This document shows positions 9,135-16,073 of a stretch of DNA of 16,516 nucleotides, piece by piece. Each line of letters starts with the position of its first letter. Within the stretch, counting starts at the first letter, position 1. The translations under genes were made by a program, and so were the position numbers. Below the pieces are notes generated by a model. That model was not told where the DNA came from, did no database searches, and saw nothing but the letters and a program-made list of their open reading frames with translations. The DNA is from Candolleomyces eurysporus (taxonomy: Eukaryota; Basidiomycota; Agaricomycetes; Agaricales; Psathyrellaceae), in the NCBI GenBank assembly GCA_027579435.1, contig JANBPK010000199.1, forward strand, positions 1 through 16,516. The letters are read 5' to 3'.

Positions 9135-9245
9135 GTCTGAGGTCACGCTAAGCCCCACAGGTGGGGGTCTGTATGTCCCACCGAGTGGGGGTTGTTTGGT
9201 CCCACCAGTGGGGGTTGTTTGGTCCCACCGGGCTATCAGCGGCTG
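9135..9245 (-). repeat. Right terminal inverted repeat with one extra internal unit
   Basis: Inverted copy of 5390-5476. Relative to the left end it carries one more tandem subunit: CCCACCGAGTGGGGGTTGTT (9178) followed by CCCACCAGTGGGGGTTGTTT (9201). These units are 24 and 23 bp, each with its own small palindrome. Its inner edge GTCTGAGGTCACGC (9135) pairs with GCGTGACCTGAGAC at the left. Confidence 0.8.
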
Positions 9246-9249
9246 NCCC

Positions 9250-9261
9250 CCCCTATTTGGA
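9250..9261. repeat. Candidate target-site duplication, right
   Basis: CCCCTATTTGGA is the partner of 5378-5389. A run of seven C and an N separate it from the TIR or overlap it, so the exact insertion boundary is unclear. Confidence 0.4.
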
Positions 9262-9795
9262 CGCCATGTGGTTCGGCCGACCCGTGCCCGAGACTGACTT
9301 CCGAGGTGAGGTTTGGGAAATTGTGTGGCGGACTAGCTATGTGATTTACACAGCTTGAACCACGCCCTGGTCAGAACTAGCAAACAACAGAAAGATACAT
9401 TGAAGGCTCATCGCCATAGTACTTTGCTACTAGCTTGCGTCGTTCATAATCTACATTCCATCAAGTGGTCAGACCCGTCCAACACCACGTCGTTGACTAG
9501 ATCTGTCTAATTCTCAAAGTCTCTCTACCTCTCTACCTAAGGAATACACGCATGGGCTGTATTTACCGGGTGCTTGGGGGAGACTCGATTCCTCCAAGGG
9601 ACTCGGCAAAGGAGCATAGTTGCGTAGATGTGAGGGACTTGAGAGCATGGGCGTGAGAGGTGAGAGGTCATCCCACCGAATAGGAGCCCTCCTTCCATGG
9701 AATGACGGCAAGCGGCAAAGGTCTTGCAACAGCACTCCTCTCCAGTCCACCTCCTCGCATTGCAGAGAAGCGAAACGAGAGCGAAAAGGGGGTGA
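9262..9795. other. Spacer right of the TIR element
   Basis: No gene recognised. A minus-strand frame runs on from the family relic above 9796 down to 9514, but past the GTGAGTGC donor at about 9806 it is likely intron or decayed sequence. Confidence 0.3.
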
Positions 9796-10278
9796 AGAAG
9801 CACTCACATAAACAAGACAAGCCTTCACCTTCCTCTCAGCATCCCCAAGCCACTTTGCTCTAGTAACGGCTGCAAGACGTACACGCCTTGAGCCTAATTC
9901 AAGCTCACGGGATAAGGAATGAGAAGAGGACGTACCATAGGGCGAGCTGAAAGTCCACCTTCCCTGAACATTGTAGCCTGAGTCGTCGTCTGCGAGCGGA
10001 ATCCTTCCCTCAGCAGATGAAGTAAGCTTGTGTAGATCGTGCGCGTCCCGAACTCGTTGAATGCTAGGATATACAGTTTGTACACATCCGGAGTGCCACC
10101 ACTTCGAACCCTGAACGTTCGATTCCTTCTCGTATTGTCTTAACGCCATATCGCCTACAGCGTCACACAAGGTGACTGGAATTCGAGGAACCTCGATGTC
10201 CTCGAGATACCGACATCGATAGTTGGGAGGATAAAGGACTGGGCCGAGTCGAGAGAAGCGCATGAAATAGGAGTCCAT
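9796..10278 (-). pseudogene. Family copy with CDAVG, KSGKVDFQ and KWLGDAE modules
   Basis: Minus-strand order: GPVLYPPNYRCRYLEDIEVP (about 10240-10185), LCDAVGDMALRQYEKE (about 10170-10120), a linker through about 10000, CSGKVDFQLALW in one frame (about 9990-9945), donor GTACGTCC, a 42-nt intron ending TTGAATTAG, then RAKWLGDAERKVKACLVY (about 9860-9807) before GTGAGTGC. A single frame stays open through all of this from an ATG at 10278, including the intron, giving up to 254 codons. This is the least damaged copy of these modules, so it could still be expressed. The frame that matches other copies at the KSGKVDFQ module is not the same as the long open frame, which speaks against an intact gene. 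Function unknown. Confidence 0.4.
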
Positions 10279-11515
10279 GACTCGAGAGAGGACAGACGGC
10301 GGTGAATGTGGTAGAGGACAGCAGAGATAACCTTGCCTGGGAGATCTTGCAAGTCCGGCGAGACAGTCGGCATCAAGAAGCGGGTGGATGCCGATTGACG
10401 CCTAAAAAAGCACGGATACTCGACGTGGCTGTTGTTGAACTGCTTCGTGGGTCGCCGTGGCCTGCATTGCAGCTCAAGCACGTCGGGGGAAGTTGCTAGG
10501 AATCGTAATCAGTGATATGCCTAAAGCCAAACAGACAGACAAGCAAACACACGTCCTTCGCGTATTTCGTCTGCGAGGATTCCGTCAACAACGACAATTC
10601 AAAAAGACAAATAGGGTATACACGCATGAAAGTGAAATGGTGCTACCTAAGTACGTACACAGTACCAGCACCCGTATTCCAAATTAAATGAAAGGCGAGT
10701 TCGAAGATTCACTTGCAATGAATACACGCGCCTGTTGTGAAGCTGGTGCCCGACTTCGATTTGATGAATCGGATACAGCCAAGTTGCATCGATTCAAGCT
10801 GGAAAAATCCGCTTTGGTTAATTCAGACAATGGATAAGTGCCTCTCACCCCTGTTTTCCGATTTGTTTAGAGTTAAACAGTAGCGATGAGACGGAGGTCT
10901 CGTAGAAGGATCATGATGCGTTCCAGCTAAGGATATACTTGATGATGTCTTCAACCCAGGGACGCCCCAGGACTGTTGAATAGCAGCTTCCGTTCCAAAC
11001 GTTCGCTTCTCCATTCCCAATTAATTCATTTGAACAAAGAACCGAGAATGAGAGCTGAGAATCCAAGTCTCAAGATCACATTGACTGTCCTACCCGCCGG
11101 TGCAGTCGTCAGAGAACCTAGTACCGCCCGTGCATCCGTCTATTCCGCAACTGAGAGTCACCTTCCCTGAAAATCGAATGAATGGTAAAGAGAGAGCAAA
11201 GGAGACCACTCACGGGTCACTCACACTAAACACGGGCGACTGACCGCCATCTTTCGATCACAGCTCAACAATCTAGTGAAGGTGTGGCGACCGTGCGGAA
11301 CATCACTGGCCAGCCTGTCAGCAGTATTCACCATCAACCGAATCGAACGGGAGTGAAAGGGGAACTGGCAGTTGATTGAAGTTATTCACAAGTCGAATCG
11401 TTCAGATGAACGCAGATGCCCTGGGCGCAAGAGTAGACAACGTAATCCTCGCATTATACGAGTGCGACGCCAGCTCCAATATCTCTCTAGGTAGGATGGC
11501 AGATTGGAAATCACT
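10279..11515. other. Low-information stretch between family copies
   Basis: 10300-10500 has an open minus-strand frame (108 codons, overlapping the copy below it) that may be further family sequence. The rest shows only short frames, for example 10976-11170 plus, with no motif. I found no repeat or RNA. Confidence 0.3.
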
Positions 11516-11625
11516 CTATTGAATTGGCACTTGGAGCTTTAGATCCCAAGAAGTGTTCACGAGACTAGTAGCGTGCAGAAGTCTCTTGGCTGTCCGTGAG
11601 TTCAACGAGGTATGCCTGTTCAAGA
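11516..11625 (-). pseudogene. Family relic: VNSRTAK module
   Basis: Minus strand after a TTGAACAG acceptor (about 11623) reads HTSLNSRTAKRLLHAT, matching YGSVNSRTAKDFYP at about 3840-3800. It runs to a stop at about 11516 without reaching the GVRWD segment that follows in other copies. Confidence 0.4.
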
Positions 11626-11782
11626 GAGGGGGAGGGGAATGTGATCGTAAGTGAAAAAGTGATACGTTGGGACGATGATACGAGCGAATAAACAAGGTGT
11701 GAGAAAAGAGAAGGAAAGTAGGGAGACAGAAAGGCAAAAAGGAGGGCGAAAAACGGGACCAGAAAGCACTCACGTTAAAGAA

Positions 11783-11918
11783 ACGGCTTCACCCTCCTCT
11801 CAACATCCCCTAGCCACTTGGCTCCAACGACCTGATTCACCGTATTTACCATCGGCCTGATCATGTCATCCAATGGCAGCGGGGCAGACCTGAGCCTAAT
11901 TGAAGGTTGCGGTAGTGT
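11783..11918 (-). pseudogene. Family relic: long KWLGDVE exon
   Basis: The exon follows an intron ending CTTCAATTAG. In the homologous frame it reads SAPLPLDDMIRPMVNTVN, then GAKWLGDVERRVKPFL, then a stop directly at the GTGAGTGC donor. It is the longest version of this exon: copies at 3995-4065 and 3210-3300 lack part of its middle. This suggests it is nearest the ancestral form. Confidence 0.45.
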
Positions 11919-11999
11919 TCGAGGACGGAGCTGATGGGAGGCGGGCGCAAAAGGTTCCGCGGAAAATATGGGTCGTGCAGGGTTGTGTTGAGTCAGAGA

Positions 12000-13006
12000 T
12001 ATCCATCGATGGTTGGGTGCGTAGGTGTAGGTTGGTGGTGTGACCAGAAAATGTCGATAATTGGTGGGGCCAGTAAGAGTAGGAACGGCGACGGCCAGGG
12101 CCATGGTGACAGCTATTGAGTCGATATTTCGAGGGACACTGACGTGGATTGGAATGCTAGAAGAAGAGCTAAAAGCAAAGGGAAGAAGTGAGAGCAAAGC
12201 TAGAAGATTGAAGATAAGGACNGGGGAAGAGTACATACCATCGACACGCGGCGAGCTGAACGTCCGGGTTCCCCGATTTCGCGTAGTTGGATACGAGCGC
12301 TAATGGAGCAATATCGAAAGCTACAAACGGAAGAGATACATCAGCTTTGAGAACTAGAAGCGAGAGAGAAAGAAACGGAAAACACAATCATGTTTATCTA
12401 GAGCAATCCCAGGTACGCCTGCCGTCAACGTGCAGCCTTCTGGAGCGACGTCTCCCAGAGCTATTTCCCAGTGCGGATTTCGAAAAGAGAGGTGATGAAG
12501 AAACGTACCGTTTGGACCCAGCTCTTGACCTCCCCAGCCCATCCGCAACAAGCTCATCTTCCTTCGCCAGTGCAACCGTAACAAGGAAAACAGCCTCTTC
12601 GTCCTCACGAGCAAGACTTGACTGGCCGGCCACCGTCGCGCCGGAATCGACGCCCCTAGGGACACAGGCAAGCCAGACGACAACTTCGAAAGCTTCTCCT
12701 ATTCTCTCTCGTTAGCTTCGCCCTGTTCCTTGCTGCGTTCGTCAGGTAGAACTAGCACAGAGAGGCGAACGGAGGAGCGTGTAGATGAGCCGATGAGTTG
12801 GACGCTGGAGTGACAATTTGCCGGGANGGGGGAGAGGAGGGGGAGAATCGCGCCGAGCTAGGGAGACCTATGAATAACAAGAGTGGGTGGCAAAAGAGAG
12901 ATAACGCATTCTGAAAATCCCATCTAACGCCTGCTTCGTTTCTAATGTTGGAGAGCAGGACGTCTCCGACCTCAAACCGTACTCGCGAGGCCACTGAAAG
13001 CCTAGC
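12000..13006 (-). pseudogene. Best-preserved family copy 2 (five modules in order)
   Basis: Minus strand order: RFEVGDVLLSNIRNEAGVRW (about 12990-12915); MGEAFEVVVWLACVPRGVDS (about 12700-12640) continuing through VALAKEDELVA to LGRSRAGSKR (about 12515), which ends at donor GTACGTTTC; IALGDVAPEGCTLTAGVPG (about 12465-12405); KADVSLPFVAFDIAPLALVS then NYAKSGNPDVQLAACR (about 12345-12240) ending at donor GTATGT; and IPIHVSVPRNID followed by the hydrophobic AVTMALAVAVPTLTGP (about 12155-12060). At the CGA/TGA site that kills copy 1 it still has CGA (12241-12243). Two hydrophobic stretches suggest a membrane protein. The donor after GVRWDFQ reads ATGCGTTA, so splicing there is probably lost. I do not recognise the protein. 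Confidence 0.5.
12032..13006. repeat. Long direct repeat, copy 2
   Basis: Same-orientation partner of 2019-3047. N at 12222 and N at 12827 are each one base in excess of the partner sequence. Confidence 0.8.
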
Positions 13007-13077
13007 CCGGGTGTAGGCTGAGGGAGAAGAAGACAGAAGCGTACGCGTTAACCACACCTTCCCAACCGAATTACTCT

Positions 13078-13440
13078 AACGCACTTCCGCCAATCCTAAC
13101 CAGGTGCCATACGGCACCACCAAAAGTACTCCATGCCCAGCTGGCCGCTCCCATGCCCAAACTTGACGTCCCAGGGGATACAGGCGAGGCAAACAATGAT
13201 GCTGATAGTTTCTCCCATTCTCTCGTCTTGCGTCTGCCCTTTTTCATGCGGCGTTCGTCGATGGAAGCCACAAGACTGGTACGGAGTGGTGGAAGGACAA
13301 GCGTGTGGCCGAGGCAACGAGTTGGGCGATGGGAATGACGATTGGCCGGGAGGGCGTGAGGAGGGAATGAATCATGTCGCAGGTATTGAGCGACGCAGCA
13401 TGATGAATAACGAGAATGAGTGGCGAAAAGGAGATAACGC
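13078..13440 (-). pseudogene. Family relic: truncated extra copy of the MGEA module
   Basis: Minus strand starts with TACGCTGTGCG before donor GTGCGTTATCTC (about 13430, the best-kept version of that donor). It then has MGETISIIVCLACIPWDVKF (about 13230-13160), and ends VRVIRLGRCG at about 13055-13078 before GTACGCTTCTGTC. The 13171-13440 part matches 12660-12910 and 2668-2925, so the array contains a partial extra unit placed before copy 2. Frames shift inside the module. Confidence 0.45.
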
Positions 13441-13514
13441 ACCGCACAGCGTATCACCCCAAAAAATGAACCCAGGCAATTTGATGGCACATGCGCAAAA
13501 GTCATAGAATAAGT

Positions 13515-13544
13515 TCAAAAATTGCCCGGTCAAAAATTGCCCAG
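13515..13544 (+). repeat. 15-bp tandem repeat, two units
   Basis: TCAAAAATTGCCCGG is followed at once by TCAAAAATTGCCCAG. It lies at the right edge of the minus-strand array and its role is unknown. Confidence 0.7.
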
Positions 13545-13664
13545 GGAACTTTTGAGTCGTTTGCGATAAATGACCCCAAATGTACCCTAAATTCGACGAT
13601 ATAAAATACTCTTCAAAGGCTCTCAATTTGATATAGAAAAGGCCCAGAATGTTGCGAGAAGTTT

Positions 13665-13679
13665 CCTTATATTATAAGG
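13665..13679. repeat. Perfect palindrome CCTTATATTATAAGG
   Basis: Seven-base arms around one T, in an AT-rich stretch about 250 bases upstream of the gene at 13931. Two copies of the palindrome CGTCGACG (13703-13710 and 13736-13743) and TATCGATA (13727-13734) follow. They could be protein-binding sites, but no known factor is assigned. Confidence 0.5.
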
Positions 13680-13930
13680 CGCAACTCGATATACGTATTT
13701 AACGTCGACGCTATGCATCGAATCGGTATCGATATCGTCGACGCGCACCATCCATATGCATCACAGGAATTGATGGCATTGGACATCTGGTCCGTGCGTA
13801 TCACAAGTGCTGCGTAAGCGGTTCGCTCGAGGACACCACTGTTCATCTCGAGCTCCATGTTCAATCCTTCCCTCCTCCATATACAGTATTAATCAGAGCT
13901 CACCTGTAGCACGCGTGCACCAGGGGCCTA

Positions 13931-14874
13931 ATGTCCTCTTCACCTTGCTACGTGCCAACCTCGGACTCTGGAGAAGTCGAGCTTGAGCCTCCCCGACTGG
14001 ACGGCGAATGGACCATTTTGGTACGTACCATCTGTTGAACTGACCTCCCAATGCTCACAGACCTTGTAGAACAGTAATATTGGGAATCAACAGTATAGGT
14101 TCGATTCTGCCCAAATACCCCAATCCCGCCACTCAACTCCTTTCCACCCCTACGGCGAGCTCTATCGACAACGTTCACGGTCCATCACTCCTCGACCAGT
14201 TGAAGAGTCATTTGTTGGCCAGCTATATACACCATTCAATAGCTACCCAACATTCATCTATGGCTCATTATCCCAGCGGCAACTCTCCCTAGAATCACTC
14301 GCCCCCACTGCATTTACTACGGCATCGACTATCGGGTCCTTCGATTTGGATCTCCCCTTCCCGCCTCCTACTGTCACACAATCTCGCGCTCTCTCTGTTA
14401 TCTCCGAGTCTCAAACTGAGCTGGAGAGTGTTCCNACTCTTTCCAAATGCCGACGAAATTACCGCTGGTCTCTCTCGCGCTCCCTCTGTCGTCTCCGAAT
14501 CTCAAACCGAGCCGGAGAGTGTCCTTCTCTTTCCACACGCTGAAGAAATCACCACAGCCCACTCTCGCGCTCCCTCTGTCACTTCCGAGTCTCAAACTGA
14601 GCCGGAGAGCATCACCACTCCGCCCTCTCGCGCTCCCTCCGTTGTCTCCGAGTCGCAAACAGAGCCAGAGAGTCTTCCTCTCTCTCTGACTGCTGAAGCA
14701 GCTACTGCTGTCCTCTCTTCCCCTCCATCTGAGCTGGCTCTGAACGATCACCTCTTTGTGCAACATATTAGTATCGAAATCGAGGCCCTCGAGGACACGA
14801 TCAAAGCCCTTTCAACAAAACACAGCCGTTTGATTGCACTCAGAGCTTCTGTTTCTGAGAAGGCATTAGCATAG
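13931..14874 (+). CDS. Serine-rich internal-repeat protein with C-terminal coiled coil
   Basis: Two exons: 13931-14020 (from ATG, MSSSPCYVPTSDSGEVELEP) and 14070-14874 (stop TAG), joined across a 49-nt intron (GTACGT...TTGTAG; a CTGAC branch site lies inside). The earlier CACAG acceptor would put a stop two codons later, which decides for the second. About 297 residues if the N at 14435 is not a real base; read literally, the N shifts the frame. Residues about 130-235 hold four repeats, SRAPSVVSESQTEPES-like, with Ser/Pro/Glu-rich linkers. The last 50 residues (SIEIEALEDTIKALSTKHSR and on) form a likely coiled coil. There is no signal peptide or membrane segment. The repeats and acidic Ser/Pro linkers look disordered. 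Function unknown. It lies 246 bases upstream of a transposase-type gene on the same strand, so it may be a transposon passenger or accessory gene. Confidence 0.7.
14382..14673 (+). repeat. Four 48-bp intragenic repeats
   Basis: Units TCTCGCGCTCYCTCTGT...GAGCCGGAGAGT lie at 14382-14429, 14473-14520, 14563-14610 and 14626-14673. Start-to-start spacing is 91 (including the N), 90 and 63, that is 90, 90 and 63 without the N, all in frame. Confidence 0.85.
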
Positions 14875-15120
14875 TTAATTTGTATTTGTATAGTATTATG
14901 AATGTAATACATAGTAGTCGTCGACTCAGAATAAGACAGGATATTTCGCCAACCAAAGCAATTGGGAGCAGGATGAGATCAATGCGGCTGCACGCGCGCG
15001 CCGATTGCATTGACCCTTGCTCTCAACATCCATGAGGCAATCATCACTCATCGTACTACTCTGAATATCAGACCTTTCATCTCTCTAAACTCCGGTTACA
15101 ATCCTGAGCTACCAGCAAAA
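14875..15120. promoter_or_regulatory. Intergenic between the two plus-strand genes
   Basis: An AT-rich 3' flank of the repeat-protein gene (14875-14935) is followed by the leader of the next gene. A frame stays open upstream of the ATG at 15121 but has no ATG of its own in the stretch just before it. No clear TATA box or terminator element was recognised. Confidence 0.3.
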
Positions 15121-16021
15121 ATGGTTGAAGCACCATGCCCCTGTTCCCGATGCTTCGATTTGGATGACAATGACCGCCTCCGTTCTGCACGCACTATCCG
15201 TGACCACAAAAGCCGGAATGGGATGCCCACTGAAGCTCAGCTGCAGCAGCATGCAGCAAGGATTCAACGCTCTAACCAACGGAGGGAACAAACAGAACGG
15301 AGAAGAGCAAACAGGGCAGCACCTCGTCAAGGCAGCGGCCAAGCTCAGGGTCATGACGGTCATGANGGGGGCTGAATTGGATGGTGGTCCTGGACCGGGA
15401 CGTTGGGATAACGAAAATAGGGAGGATCTAGGGATGCAGCTTGGTGGAGGCTTTGCAGACTTTGGCCCAGGATATGGGGGTGATGATGCTGGTCAGGGTA
15501 ATGGCAGAGACGGGAATGTGGATGGACACCCAAACACAGGTGGACTTGCAGGGGCCGGAATTCCCTTTCCCGATACAATTTGGACGCCCGTACACGTCCC
15601 AAGAAGTGATGGTGGAGAGCACGAGGAGTGGGACGACCTGGATCACCTCAATCTGGACGACGTTGACATGATCACCCCGCCTGCGTATACAGCTGGGAAG
15701 AGGGAGGAAGCCCACGTCCGAATGGCATACCTTCAAGCTGTCTTGAACAATGTTGCTGGAAATACTCCTGTTCGCCAGACAGAGGCAAATCTCCGAGCAT
15801 CACTGGACATGCTCAAGGTTGCTGGCGTTCTCCCTGTGTTTCCGGTGCCAGCCAGAACTCTACGCACAGCACGGAGAAGAATTGGCGTAGACCCTGATCA
15901 GTGGATTATTCAGTACGCTGCCTGCCCACAGTGCTGGAAATTATTCACGCCCACGGTAGCTGGGGTCGTCCTCGTCGATGATGGGGAGAAGCTTGGGGTC
16001 GCAGAGTTTTGGTACGTCTAG
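15121..16021 (+). CDS. Fungal transposase-type protein, N-terminal part (Tnp2/KDZ-like)
   Basis: Starts MVEAPCPCSRCFDLDDNDRL, a CxCxxC-type cysteine cluster followed by a basic RTIRDHKSR segment. A Gln/Arg-rich helix and a Gly/Asp-rich low-complexity linker follow. Residues about 195-290 (frame after the N) give HVRMAYLQAVLNNVAG, RTLRTARRRIGVDPDQWI and YAACPQCWKLFTP. This cysteine cluster, then RRRxGxDPD, then CPxCWK order is the usual N-terminal region of large transposase-related proteins of basidiomycete DNA transposons; I recall this from general knowledge and have not searched it. Here the protein stops at about 299 residues, before any catalytic domain, so it is a truncated element or a captured N-terminal domain. 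The frame changes exactly at the N at 15366; dropping that base joins the two halves. A possible intron (GTACGT at 16012, TTTCAG at 16068) could extend it, but the downstream frame shows nothing family-like. Confidence 0.65.
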
Positions 16022-16073
16022 GAATCTGCAAAATGTCTTCGTGATCAGGGACTACACATTAATTTCAGTACAT

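Larger units (their letters stand above)
5390..9245. mobile_element. Non-autonomous TIR DNA transposon carrying a satellite array
   Basis: A 3.86-kb segment bounded by long inverted repeats (5390-5476 and 9135-9245), inserted between two stretches of the same minus-strand repeat family. The interior is AT-richer than its surroundings. It holds a 2-kb tandem array at about 6786-8783 and no reading frame that looks like a transposase, so any mobility would depend on a protein encoded elsewhere. Long TIRs with a possible 12-bp target duplication would be compatible with a Mutator-like element, but superfamily assignment is only a guess. The TIRs contain repeated GTGGGACYAAAC and CCCCCAC...GTGGGG units that could serve as protein-binding sites. 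Confidence 0.7.

Noticed and set aside
9161..9358. Plus-strand frame with repeated GPTG/WG segments
   Set aside because: It arises from the tandem subunits of the right inverted repeat and has no independent support.
9514..9806. C-terminal half of the long minus-strand frame starting at 10278
   Set aside because: The conserved GTGAGTGC donor at about 9806 recurs in all copies, so sequence beyond it is probably intron or decayed DNA.
12287..12715. Plus-strand frame of 142 codons, Ser-rich
   Set aside because: It overlaps the minus-strand modules, where splice donors and protein similarity between copies favour the minus strand. The copy at 2280-2700 does not keep the plus frame open.
13740..13930. 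tRNA or other structured RNA upstream of the gene at 13931
   Set aside because: Palindromes are present, but no cloverleaf, and no A and B box pair was found.
14398..14766. Minus-strand frame with repeated LRLG segments
   Set aside because: Shadow of the in-frame 48-bp repeats of the plus-strand gene.
15125..15365. Separate small gene in the frame used downstream of the N at 15366
   Set aside because: The other frame holds the conserved cysteine cluster and basic segment. The downstream frame only becomes meaningful after the N.
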